Shown piece by piece: positions 24,473 to 34,474 of a stretch of DNA of 64,000 nucleotides. The stretch is from UBA6164 sp964527325 (GTDB taxonomy: Bacteria; Patescibacteriota; Gracilibacteria; BD1-5; UBA6164). Within the stretch, counting starts at the first letter, position 1; each line of letters begins with the position of its first letter. The stretch is from positions 1-64,000 of the forward strand of contig CAZGNU010000002.1 in the NCBI GenBank assembly GCA_964527325.1, given 5' to 3'. The notes beneath the pieces are model-generated. The model had not been told where the DNA came from, made no database searches, and saw nothing but the letters and a program-made list of their open reading frames with translations. The position numbers and the translations under genes are program-made.

Positions 24473-25810
24473 TTATTTATCAATTAATTCTCAAGTATTT
24501 AGAAAAAAATTATCTAACTCTTTTTCATTATAATCAACTAAATCAAATTTGCTAAATTTTTCTCCAAAAAATATATTAAATAATAAAAGAGTTTTTAAAT
24601 CACTTTCATTTGAATAAATCACATTATTTTTTATATAAAGAATTTTATTTTTATTCAAAAAATCAAATTCTTTGAAAAATTCTTTAAAAACATTTTTTCA
24701 AAATAATACATTAAATTCTATTATATTAATTCAATATAAAATATTTAAATAAATATATTTAATCATTTCATCCTTTAAAGATAATTCTATTCATTTATAA
24801 AAAGGTAATTTATTTTGATTTATATCATCAAAATACTTTTTTATTCAAGGTTTAATGTAAATTATTTTTCAGAATAAATTAATAACTCAATTAGATCACA
24901 ATGATATAGTTGAAGATTTTTTTGAAACAAAGTAATCCTCTTGGATATTAGGTGATAATTTTGGTAAATTAATATTTTCTAAATATTCTCTTGTTTTTTT
25001 AATTAAATCTAAATAATTATCAGGTAAATCATATTTAATATTATTACTTTTCATTAAATAATGAATGGAAATATTACTAATACTAATCCCCTGTAAAAAT
25101 TTTATATCATTTTTTATACTATTTAATGTTTGTCATTTTAATCATATTAATAAGTCAATATTTGATGCAATATTATTTTCATTTAAAAAATTAATATTTT
25201 TTTCAAATTCTTCTTTATTATAAACATCTCTATTATTTAATTTTAAAACCTTTTCATCAAAAGTCTGTACTGCTAATGTAACCCTAGAAACATTATTTTT
25301 TTTAAATAACCTAATTTTCTCTTCAGTATAATAATTTGGGTGTCAATCTATTAAAAATTGCTCTAAATTACTTAAATCAAAGTATTTTTTTATTAATAAA
25401 AAAATATTATTGAATTGATTAATATTTAATAAATTAGGAGTTCATCATCCAATAAATATTGTATTAATTTTAATTTTTTTATTATTATTTAATTTATATA
25501 ATTCTTTCACTTCTTTTTTTAAAAATTTAACATACAAATCTATTTCTATCTCTCTTTGTCTCAATTTCTTAAAACAATTGCAATAAAAGCAAATTTTTGC
25601 ACAAAAAGGCACATGAATATAAAGGTTTAATTTATTATTGTTATCTGTTTTATAATAACTTGATTTAAAATACAATTTATATTTTTCTTTAATAAGACTA
25701 TTATTCATTTTCTTTTTCCAAAAAAAAGAAGATGGAAAAAAACTAAAACCTCATGGCTCTTGTAAAAATTTTAACAAAAGATTTTTTGATTTTCTAATAA
25801 AATTATTCAT
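24473..25810 (-). CDS. HemN/HemW-like radical SAM protein
   Basis: About 445 residues if the ATG at 25810 is used; a second in-frame ATG lies at 25708. The SAM site IHVPFCAKICFYCNC is the HemN pattern CxxxCxxCxC, which places a fourth cysteine after the usual three. IFIGGGTPNLL, VTLAVQTFDEKVL and SNIDLLIGL also match the HemN/HemW family. Relatives decarboxylate coproporphyrinogen III or deliver heme. No other heme gene is in the window, so the role is unclear. The exact start depends on a homopolymer at about 25800. Confidence 0.82.
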
Positions 25811-25815
25811 TATAA

Positions 25816-27228
25816 TTATTTAAAAATTTTTTGGTAAAATTCCATATTTTCAAAAATAAAAGCTTTATTTTTAAGCATCTTACTTATATATAATTCTCTA
25901 TTTTTAATTATTTTATTTAAATTAACTTCAATATAAAAAATATTTTCAGGAAGATAATCTATTAAATATTTTAATTGAAATTCAGATAATTCAATAGATA
26001 TTAAATTTATTTTATATTTTTTATTTTCTTGATTTTTTATTGAATCTAGAAATTGTATTAAATTTTTATCAATTATAAAATAATTTTCTACATAAATATA
26101 GTTAAAATTGTATTTCTTTATTAATAAATCTATTTTTTTATAATCATTAAAATCAAACAAAAATAAATTTATTCAATTATTTAGATATTTTTGTTTTTTT
26201 TCTAAAATAATAGAAAAATCCTTCTCTATATTATCATTTCTTACTATACTAAAATAATTATTATCAAGTGATTTTAACTTTTCATAATTATTATCTATTT
26301 GTTTTATATAAATTGTTGAAAATATTTCTTTTTTTGAATTTCATATAATATCTACATCAAAATTAATTTTTTTCTTATTTCAAAGATTTATAAACTTTTT
26401 TATATAAGTTAATTGATCTTTAGATAAAGAAAATCTTAAATTATATATCGTTGTATTGTTTTTGTTAAAAATATCTAATAATTCGTTTAATTCATTATTA
26501 GAAAAAATAATATTCCTTAAAAATAATTCATTAATAAAATTATTATTTTTTATAAAATAGATTATTTTTTTAGTATTAGTAATCTTATTTGATGAAATAT
26601 CTAAAATTCTCAAATAATTTGAATCCATAAAAAAATCAAATAAATTATTAACTCCTACATCTGTTAATCAAGTATTAATAAGACTTAAATATTCTAAATT
26701 TATATTATTTTTATTTAAAAAACTAATTATATTTATTATTCCTTTATCTTTTATATTATTATTATCAAAATTAATAAATGACAAATTATTAAATCAATTC
26801 AATTCCTGAAATAAAGAAAAAAAAGATTCTCATAAATTATTATTTTCTAAAAAGATTCTATTAATATCCAGACTATTTTTCGATAAAAATTTTATCAATT
26901 CTTTATAATCCGATTTATTAAATTCGATGAAATTTAACTTCAACCAAAATAATCATTTAAATTTCATATTAAATAAATTTTTTTTATCAATTTCTGACAA
27001 CCTTAATCTTTCAAAAAATATATCAGTTACAAATTCTTCCTTAATTGTTTTAAGATAGTCAGAAAAAATATTGAAATCACTATTTATAATATAAATAATG
27101 TGATTTTTTATAAAATTAGTGGTAAAATAAAATAAATCTAATAATTGATTATTGAATAAAAAATAGTATTCATAATCAATATTAGATTTATTTTTAAGTT
27201 TATTTAATATTATTTTTAAGTTTTTCAT
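25816..27228 (-). CDS. Leucine-rich-repeat-like protein
   Basis: 470 residues, with no signal peptide or catalytic motif. Repeated segments of about 25-30 residues follow a LxxLxLxxNxI-type pattern (NSLDINRIFLENNNLGE, NNLSFINFDNNNIKD, INLEYLSLINTGLTD, NYLRILDISSNKITN), as in ribonuclease-inhibitor-like repeats. Such folds usually bind proteins. It overlaps the upstream lipoprotein gene by 29 bp. It may scaffold enzymes or bind the peptide substrate; nothing in the sequence decides this. Confidence 0.75.
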
Positions 27229-27979
27229 AACACAATTTTACTAAGTTTTTATCATTAAGTAAATCACATTTTTCTAATCTAATTGCTTCTATAAAATAAA
27301 AATATTCCTTTGCAATTGAAACTGCTTCATAATTAGTAAATTTTTTACAAACTATATAATCAGTTATTTTTGTTTGTAATAATTTTAATTTAGGTAAATC
27401 ATAATTATCTTTTAAAAAATAATTACATGAGAATTTTGATCATTCCTTAATTTTTTTCATCTTAATTAATGTATCTTTTATATGAAAATAATTAGTAGAA
27501 GAATTTTCAATATATCTATTTTCTCATTTACATATTAATTTATTATTTCATATTAATTCATTAAATGAAATTTCTCAATCTAAACAATCTGATAATCATT
27601 CTATATTATTAAAATCAACTTTTTCTTTATATAAATAAAATCTCCAAATATCATAAAATTCCTTTTCTATAGGATTTTCTTCAAAAAAATCACTGTCTCT
27701 ATTTATTAATTTATAAAAATTCAATAAATCCCCTTTCTCATCTTTAATTGAAAAATCATCAGGAATATTTATTTCATAAAACTCTTCTTTAGTATTTATT
27801 TGCTTAACAATATAATCTTCTATTATATTAGCATCATGCAAACCAGTAGAAGTAGAGTTTTTCTTGTTATTTTTTTCTGTATTATTAGTAACTTTAAGTC
27901 CTTCTTCATTTTTATCACTTAAAAAAAAACAAGAACTCAATAATAAAACACTAAATATAAGTAATACAATCTTTTTCAT
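27200..27979 (-). CDS. Putative lipoprotein of the cluster
   Basis: 259 residues. The N-terminus MKKIVLLIFSVLLLSSCFF has a lipobox (LSSC), so the mature protein should be lipid-anchored at the outer face of the membrane. The rest is charged and Asn/Lys-rich with a few cysteines and no recognised domain. The TGA codons confirm the frame to the TAA at 27200. It lies between the repeat precursor/radical SAM pair and the LRR-like gene, so an extracytoplasmic role for the cluster product is plausible. Confidence 0.75.
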
Positions 27980-28003
27980 AAAAAACAATTAAAAAATAAA
28001 ATT

Positions 28004-28876
28004 TTATTTAACAACACTTAAATAATCCTTAGGAATTCAAGTACATTTATCTATATATAAACACTTACCACATTTTTCAATATACACACAATCTGTTTCA
28101 TCTAATCATTCTCACATATTTCAATATGCATCATTATTATATTTTTGTCTTTTTATAACTAAATCCCAATATTTTTTATTTATTTTACACAAAGGAAAAT
28201 TTTCTAATGTAAAATTAAAATTTTTAATTTCTACTATTTTTTTCAATTCATTTTCAAATTTTTCATAAGAAATATATAAATCTTTTTTTTCATTATCAGA
28301 AAATAAATAAAGAGAATATATTTGTACTAATTGAGCCCTAGTAATTGGAAAATAAGATAAAAATTTTAATATTTTTTTTATATTTTTGTAATTATGTCTA
28401 GTTAGAACTGTATTTGTATCTATAACAAAATTACCATTTTGTTTTTTTATTTCATATAAATTTGTAAAAGTTTTTATTATTTTTTTAAATGCTCATTTTA
28501 CACCAACCAAATTATCATGAATTTCTCAATATCAATGTACAGAAATAACCACTCAAGTCATTCAATTTAAAATGAATTTTTTTAATACTTCTTTTTTAGA
28601 AAAATTAAGTCAATTAGTATGAACTCTTATATCACTATAACCATTATTTTTAGAATATTTTATATATTCTAATACATTTTTATCTAAAGTAGATTCTCAA
28701 CCAGAAAATATAATTGATTTTTTTCATTTTTTCATTCAATTATCAATTAATTTAATAACATAATTGTAATCTAAAAATTTTGTTTTTTCTTTCCTCAAAT
28801 CTTTTTGAAAACAAAAAATACACTTTTGATTGCAATTATATCATAAAAAAATTTCAATTCATCATAATCATCTCAT
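28004..28876 (-). CDS. Radical SAM protein next to the repeat precursor (HxsC-like position)
   Basis: 290 residues, start ATG at 28876. The SAM site is LGYNCNQKCIFC (Cys15, Cys19, Cys22), with IIFSGGESTLDK and DIRVHTNGLNF. The C-terminus has ETDCVYIEKCGKCLYIDKC. It starts 12 bp after the stop of the repeat precursor, where His-Xaa-Ser systems encode a second radical SAM protein (HxsC). Orthology to HxsC is not established; only position and family agree. Confidence 0.85.
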
Positions 28877-28887
28877 ACTAATAATAT

Positions 28888-29714
28888 TTAACTACCATCT
28901 ANNNNNNNNNNNNNNNNNNNNNNNNNNNNNNNNNNNNNNNNNNNNNNNNNNNNNNNNNNNNNNNNNNNNNNNNNNNNNNNNNNNNNNNNNNNNNNNNNNN
29001 NCTACCATGACTACCATGACTACCATGACTACCATGACTACCATGACTACCATGACTACCATGACCTGTAACTCAATTAGTATGTCAAATATTTCAATGA
29101 GCTCATGCAGTATATCAACTAATAGCTGGTTGACTTAAATGACCTCATGCACTATATCAACTGATAGCAGGTTGACTTAAATGACCTCATGCACTATATC
29201 AACTGATAGCAGGTTGACCTATTGAAGATCAAATACTAATTCAAGAAACTTGCGATTGACCAAAAGATCATCCATTAGGAGTTGCACTATAATGTCAATT
29301 TACTATTCAACTTCCATGAGCTGTTTTTGTTCAAGAAATAGCTGGTTGACTTAAATGACCTCATGCACTATATCAACTGATAGCAGGTTGACTTATTGAA
29401 GATCAAATACTAGTTCAAGAAATAGCTGGTTGACTTATTGAAGATCAAATACTAGTTCAAGAAATAGCTGGTTGACTTATTGAAGATCAAATAAGAGTTC
29501 CACCTGCAGCATTTTGGTTAGCATGTCATGAAAGAGCTGAATTATGTTGACAATGAGTTCCACCTGCAATAGCTTCTTCTGCCCCACTCAATAACACAGC
29601 CCCTGCAGCCAATCCCAACGCATCTTTTTTACTTATTTTTCATGATTCATCAGTTAAAAAACCTTTTAGTTTCTTTTTTAACTTTGGAAAAAATTTTTTC
29701 TTTTTTAATGACAT
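28888..29714 (-). CDS. Repeat-rich precursor peptide/protein (HxsA-like), contains assembly gap
   Basis: Start MSLKKKKFFPKLKKK; a basic leader is followed by a segment (KISKKDALGLAAGAVLL, then AEEAIAGG) that could be a recognition or Gly-Gly cleavage region. The core has about seven copies of (S/G)QPAISG(T/Y), spaced by GSSIS or SAGGHL. The C-terminus is a tract of His-Gly-Ser triplets (H-G-S repeated at least seven times) that runs into the N gap and resumes as DGS then TAA at 28888. Roughly half the glycines are TGA. The low-complexity Gly/Ser/His core beside maturases fits a radical-SAM-modified substrate and resembles HxsA. True length is unknown because of the gap. Confidence 0.85.
28902..29001. 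other. Assembly gap (100 N)
   Basis: Exactly 100 undetermined bases, probably a placeholder of unknown real length. Both sides carry the same GGT-AGT-CAT-type triplet repeat, so the gap is most simply a collapsed tandem repeat within the precursor gene. Confidence 0.98.
29002..29066. repeat. 9-bp tandem repeat coding for His-Gly-Ser
   Basis: Seven perfect tandem copies of CTACCATGA read on the plus strand; on the minus strand they give CAT GGT AGT, His-Gly-Ser. The tract reaches into the assembly gap, so the copy number is a minimum. Units are identical at the DNA level, which suggests recent expansion by slippage. Confidence 0.95.
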
Positions 29715-29776
29715 ATTATGTAAATAAAAAATAAATTATATATATTCTATTTGTTTTTTTAATATTTTCAACAAAA

Positions 29777-31276
29777 TTATACACTTTCACATTGACTTGT
29801 AACGATATTATTTTCTATCCCTAACCATTTTTCAAAAACTTCTTTATCTTTTTTATTTTGTAATTTTTCGAATATATAATCAAGCACAGATTTTCATAAT
29901 AATCTTTTAGTATCTTTTTTATAATTTGGTATTATATTACCTGATAACTTGTAAGAATGTATAGGACAAACTCAAATATAAGGCTTGTATACACTTTCAT
30001 TATATCATGGTAATCAATCAAGAGTTGAAGCTTGTACCATCACTTTTGTAGTTTCTGCTTCTATCATATTTTTATATGTTTCTTCTGCTGAATCAGTAAC
30101 TTCTGTCATTAAAAAACTATCATCTCACATTCTAGCTAACATTCTTCATTCATCACAAGTATATATTTTTCAATCATAATTATATGCCACCTGTCATATT
30201 CCTGCTCAACATGGAGATCTTTCATCCATATAATTAGGATCATTATCTGTAAGAATTTTTGATAAATATATACTGGTTAAAGCTTCTCTAAATTTAACTC
30301 ATTTTTTATTTAACTCAATAATATAATCCATAGATTTATTATAAAATTTTATAAAATCCTCTGTACTATATCATAATTTTTTTGCTTCAGTTACTGCAAA
30401 TCAATATGGATTTAACGGTCTTAAAAATATTCCATCTAGTCATAAATTTACATATGTATCAATAATTTCTTTATATTTTGGTAATGCTTTTTTTGTAACC
30501 GTTAATAATGCTCAAACCTTTAATGATTCTCAACCAAAATCAACTTTATTTTCATCTTTATACTTTTTATTTATCTTTTTTATCCATTTTGCTACATTTT
30601 TAAAAGAATTTCAATCTTTAAATGTTCTGTTATAATTATGTATTTCTTCATCTCAATCTAAACTAGTTGAAATACTTATATCATGTTTAAATATATAATC
30701 TAATTTTTCATCATCCATCAAAGTAAGATTAGTAACAAGTGCAAATTTTAAACTTTTTCACAAATGACTTGCTCTTATTTTAGCATACTCAACTATATAT
30801 TTAACAACATCCCAATTTAAAAGAGGCTCTCATCACTGAAATTCTATAGTTAAACTAGGGTTTGACGTATAAAAAATTGCATCAACTGTTTTTTTTGCAA
30901 TTTTTTCAGTCATATCCATTTTAGCAGCTTTAACTGGAGCCGCTGCTGCATGGCAATATTGGCATTTATGATTACATCTAAGTGTTGTAACTACAATATG
31001 AAGAGAAGGTCAATAAGCTAAAAATTGATTTTTCTTTGCAAATGCGAGAGTCATATCTTTTTCATAATTGTCATCTTTTATAAATTTTTTTTCTAACAAT
31101 TCATTATATTTTTTTCACTTAGTTATTTTACCATCAATAAAATCACCAAATTCTTTTTTAGTTAAAAAAGAATGCTTAGCTATATCATTTGTAATCAAAT
31201 AATCATCTCCAAACTTTTTAAATCTGAAAAATCATGTGTTTTTGTTTAATTTATCTATTTTTTTTATGTCTATCAT
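29777..31276 (-). CDS. HxsB-like radical SAM/SPASM maturase
   Basis: 499 residues. An N-terminal domain (TGFFRFKKFGDDYLITND) precedes the SAM site TTLRCNHKCQYCHAAA (Cys101, Cys105, Cys108), FQGEPLLNW-type motif and LVTNLTLMD. The C-terminal half has SPCGAGIGQVAYNYDGKIYT, then CDEGRMLARMGDD, a SPASM pattern. The N-terminal domain and the YTCDEGRM-type motif recall the His-Xaa-Ser maturase HxsB. It lies directly upstream of the His-Gly-Ser repeat precursor and downstream of two HxsD-like genes, the expected partners. A specific family search would settle the name. Confidence 0.88.
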
Positions 31277-31279
31277 CTT

Positions 31280-31477
31280 TTATTGTTCATTATAAAGTCA
31301 AATAATATAGTTTGAAAATTCATTAAATATTTCATCAATTTCTGATTTATTTTCTCATTTTATTACTAAATTTCAATCTGAATATTCAATTTTTGCAACA
31401 TCAGAAAAATCTATAATTGCTTGCGCAATTATATCTTTTTTATAAATACTATTATCAATTTTATATTTTTTTTCCAT
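31280..31477 (-). CDS. Short HxsD-like protein
   Basis: 65 residues, start MEKKYKIDNSIYKKD. It lines up with the N-terminal half of HxsD-type proteins (YKKDIIAQAIIDFSD, then EIFNEFSNYIIGL), ending where the longer neighbour continues with its LLAVYLRDKL segment. It sits 3 bp before the HxsB-like maturase. It is probably a small partner that presents the substrate, comparable to PqqD-type proteins; the comparison is inferred. Confidence 0.65.
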
Positions 31478-31501
31478 TTTTAATTAATTATTTAAAAACA
31501 A

Positions 31502-31536
31502 ATTCCCCTATAATCCCCTTTATTAAAGGGGATGAA
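31502..31536. repeat. Palindrome AATCCCCTTTATTAAAGGGGAT
   Basis: A perfect inverted repeat ATCCCCTTTATTAAAGGGGAT preceded by TTCCCCTA. It lies between the two HxsD-like genes and has no long T run, so it is better read as a member of the interspersed repeat family than as a terminator. Confidence 0.7.
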
Positions 31537-31555
31537 CTGCATTTTTTCCTTTGTC

Positions 31556-31594
31556 TTATTCCCCCCTTTAATAAAGGGGGGTTAGGGGGGAATT
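31556..31594. repeat. Palindrome CCCCCCTTTAATAAAGGGGGG with GGGTTAGGGGGG tail
   Basis: The stem CCCCCCTTTA/TAAAGGGGGG is followed by TTAGGGGGGAATT. It ends at the stop codon of the longer HxsD-like gene. Together with the previous palindrome it fills the 116-bp gap between the two genes. A strong stem here could lower expression of the downstream genes relative to the first. Confidence 0.75.
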
Positions 31595-32163
31595 TACTTT
31601 TTCTTTTTAAATTTTGCTTTTTCCTTCTCTACAGCTTCAACATCAATCTGTATATCAATTTCTTCTTCCAATTCACTCTCTGTTTCTTCCTCTATTTCCT
31701 TAAGTATTTTTTCTATTTCTTCTTCATCTATTTTTAATTCTGGATCATTTTCTATTTCTTTTAAAATTTCATCTATATCTTTATCAAAATCAATCTGGTT
31801 ATCATTCTGATTATTATTTGTATCTAAACTAACAAAGGATCCTGAATCAAGACTATTAGATATTGCCGCTCCTACTATTTTCTCTCTAATATTTTTATTA
31901 TCTTTTTCTAGTTTATCTCTTAAATACACAGCCAATAACTCATCAGAAAAATCAACTATTACATTTTCTGGATTCTCTTTACTATCTTCTCTTTTTGTAA
32001 ATTGCACTATAATATTTTTCTCTTTATCTAACTTAAAAAAGAAATATCACCTATCTAAAAAATTATATGCAGCTTTTAAAACTATGCTTTTTTTAAATAT
32101 TTTTGTATCAATTAATAATTCAAATTTTTCTCACTTTACTTTTTCCTTTAGGAATGCTTTCAT
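31594..32163 (-). CDS. HxsD-like protein with acidic C-terminal tail
   Basis: 189 residues. The middle has FSDELLAVYLRDKLEKDN then REKIVGAAI, close to the LLNDYxLRE signature for which the HxsD family was first named. The last 80 residues are an Asp/Glu-rich tail ending in basic KFKKKK, not expected for HxsD. It is the first gene after the ATP synthase terminator and so opens the cluster. Together with the HxsB-like maturase and the His-Gly-Ser precursor it supports a His-Xaa-Ser-like system. Confidence 0.75.
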
Positions 32164-32206
32164 AACACTCAAATTAACTATTAAAATTATTTAATAAAGT
32201 ATATGA

Positions 32207-32250
32207 AAAAAAAAAATAAATTCAAAACAATTTTTGAATTTATTTTTTTA
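32207..32250 (-). terminator. Terminator of the ATP synthase operon
   Basis: AATAAATTCAAAA pairs with TTTTTGAATTTATT around a 3-base loop, with an A run on the left (a U run for minus-strand transcripts). It lies 1-2 bp after the atpC stop and separates the atp operon from the radical SAM cluster. Confidence 0.88.
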
Positions 32251-32251
32251 A

Positions 32252-32683
32252 TTATTTGTTTACATCACTCAATTTCAACTGAACTAATGATTTTAACAAC
32301 ATATCTTCAGCAGCAATAAATTTTTCCATATCTACTTTATCTTTTGAATCTTTATATTTATTCATTAATTCCATTGCATCTTTTTTAGCTTTTTCAGCCT
32401 CATCTATATTTAAATCATCAACTGATACTAACATATCAATAAGTATTTTTACATTTGAGTTTGATACTTCTAGAATACCTCCTCATACTGCAAAATCTTT
32501 TTCTGCTTCTTTCCCTGCTTTATCAATATATACTATACTAACAATTGAAGGACTTAAAACTGAAACCAAAGGAGTATGATCATCTAAAATCGTTACTTCT
32601 CAAACTTTTGTTTGAGCTGTAACAGATTTTACATTTTCTGATTTAAATAGTTTTCATGTAAATGACAATATCTCTATTTTCAT
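32252..32683 (-). CDS. atpC: ATP synthase epsilon subunit
   Basis: 143 residues, the usual length. The beta-sandwich domain has the family pattern (VKSVTAQTKVGEVTILDDHT, FAVGGGILEVSNSNVKIL) and is followed by two C-terminal helices. It forms part of the central stalk of F1 and can restrain ATP hydrolysis. It is the last gene of the atp operon, separated from atpD by a 65-bp gap containing a palindromic repeat. Confidence 0.95.
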
Positions 32684-32710
32684 AATTTTTTATTATAATT
32701 ATTATTCCTT

Positions 32711-32751
32711 TTATTCCCTCTCATCTAAGGAGAGGGTTAGGGTGAGGTTTA
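32711..32751. repeat. CCCTCTCATCTAAGGAGAGGG palindrome with TTAGGGTGAGG tail
   Basis: A short stem (CCCTCT/AGAGGG) with the tail TTAGGGTGAGG lies between atpD and atpC and touches the atpD stop. The same stem-plus-tail design recurs at 34.56 kb inside a gene. Confidence 0.75.
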
Positions 32752-34146
32752 TTTTTGATCCTTCTCATGAGCATCAATAACGTCTTGTAGTGAAGCTTTA
32801 TATAGGAAGTAATTTTCACCAATATGATCAACATCACCATTTATAATTTTTCTAAAACCAGTAATCGTATCAGTTAATTTAGCATAAACTCATGGAGTTC
32901 AAGTAAATTGTTCAGCTACATAAAAAGGTTGTGATAAGAATTTTTGGATTCTTCTTGCTCTAGCTACAGTTAATTTATCTTCTTCAGATAATTCATCCAT
33001 ACCAAGGATAGCAATAATATCTTGTAATTCTTTATATTTTTGAAGTATTTGTTGAACTTCTCTTGCTACGTTATAATGTTCTTCTCAAACAACATCTGGA
33101 GCTAATACAGTTGATGTAGAATCAAGTGGATCTACAGCAGGATATATACCAAGTTCAGCAATAGATCTACTAAGTACTATAGTTGAATCTAAATGTGCAA
33201 ATGTAGCAGCTGGAGCAGGATCTGTAAGATCATCAGCAGGAACATATACAGCTTGTACAGATGTAATTGAACCATCTTTTGTTGAAGTAATTCTTTCTTG
33301 TAATCAACCCATATCAGTTGCTAGTGTTGGTTGATATCATACAGCTGAAGGTATTCTACCTAATAGTGCAGATATTTCAGAACCAGCTTGAGTAAATCTG
33401 AATATATTATCAACAAATAAAAGTACATCTCTTTTTTCTCTATCTCTGAAATGTTCAGCCATAGTTAGACCTGTTAATGCAACCCTTGCTCTAGGTCCTG
33501 GAGCTTCATTCATTTGTCCAAAAACCATTGCAGTTTTATCAATAACTCATGATTCTTCCATTTCATGGTATAAATCATTACCTTCTCTTGTTCTTTCCCC
33601 TACTCATGCAACAACAGAATAACCACCATGTCATTGTGCTATATTATGAATAAGTTCTTGCATTATAACTGTTTTACCTACTCATGCTCAACCAAACAAT
33701 CATACTTTACCTCATTTTAGCATAGGAGCAATCAAGTCTACTACTTTAATACCAGTTTCAAAAACTTCAGCTTTTACTGTTAGTTCAGAAAAATCTGGAG
33801 CTTCTCTATGGATAGGATCCATATTTTCAGTTTTTGGTTTTTCTTTATTATCAATAGGATCTCAAAGTACATTAAACATTCTACCAAGTACTTTTTCTCA
33901 TACAGGAACAGATATAGGTGATTCAGTAGCAATTACTTCCATCCCTCTTTTAATTCCATCTATAGTACTCATGGCAATTGTTCTAACAACACCATCACCC
34001 AATTGTTGTTGAGTTTCAAGAACTATTTTTTCTTCACCTCATTTCACTTCTAATGCTTCATAAATTGAAGGAACATATCCCCCATCAAATTCAACATCTA
34101 TTACTACTCAAATTATTTTAGTAATTTTTCAAGTATGTACACTCAT
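32749..34146 (-). CDS. atpD: ATP synthase beta subunit
   Basis: 465 residues. This is the catalytic F1 subunit. The P-loop reads GLFGGAGVGKTV near residue 150, where three of the glycines are TGA codons; this is the clearest proof of UGA=Gly in the window. LLFVDNIFRFTQAGSEISALLGRIPSAV covers the Walker B and DELSEEDK-type region follows later (GMDELSEEDKLTVARARRIQ). Standard length, no oddities. Confidence 0.98.
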
Positions 34147-34184
34147 TTTTAACAAATTAAAATTTAAATTTTTATTATTTTTTA

Positions 34185-34313
34185 TTAAGAACCACAACTA
34201 CCGCACCCTCAAACTTTTTCAAAAGTATTAGCTCATTCACATTCAGGACATTTTCTAGGTTTACATCTAGATTCTTTTTCTAAACCACAACCTGTACATT
34301 TAAAATTAGTCAT
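34185..34313 (-). CDS. Small zinc-ribbon / RCKP-type rubredoxin-like protein
   Basis: 42 residues: two CxxC pairs (KCTGCG and KCPECEG), the ESRCKPRKCP stretch typical of RCKP-type rubredoxin-like domains, and a C-terminal GCGSCGS. It probably binds zinc or iron. It lies inside the atp operon, between atpG and atpD, 38 bp upstream of atpD. Why such a protein sits in the ATP synthase operon is unknown. Confidence 0.75.
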
Positions 34314-34331
34314 ATTGTTTTTTATTAAAAG

Positions 34332-34454
34332 TTATTTTTTTATATTTTTGACTTGATTTCTAATATTTATCTTAATAGTTTCTCTTAATATTTTAGCTTT
34401 CTCAAATAATTTTTTATTTTCACTAAAAGAATTTATTCTATCTCTTTTTTCCAT
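34332..34454 (-). CDS. Small basic helical protein
   Basis: 40 residues (MEKRDRINSFSENKKLFEKA...), lysine-rich and predicted helical, with no cysteine or membrane segment. It fits exactly between its neighbours on the same strand, 18 bp before the rubredoxin-like gene. No family recognised; it could be a chance frame. Confidence 0.45.
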   Translation of the reverse strand: MEKRDRINSFSENKKLFEKAKILRETIKINIRNQVKNIKK

Positions 34455-34474
34455 ATTACATTATAATTTAAAAA

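Noticed and set aside
25445..27228. Several separate small genes between 25.4 and 27.2 kb
   Set aside because: They are fragments of two larger genes split at TGA codons; the frames join without TAA or TAG.
28830..29138. Plus-strand frame with Thr-Met-Thr repeats across the gap
   Set aside because: It reads the complement of the His-Gly-Ser tract; the minus-strand frame has leader, core repeats and stop in register.
29002..29500. CRISPR-like array
   Set aside because: The repeats are 9-bp tandem units and coding repeats without unique spacers of constant length.
31502..31594. Intrinsic terminators between the two HxsD-like genes
   Set aside because: The stems are GC-rich but lack the U run expected on the minus strand, and the same elements occur inside genes.
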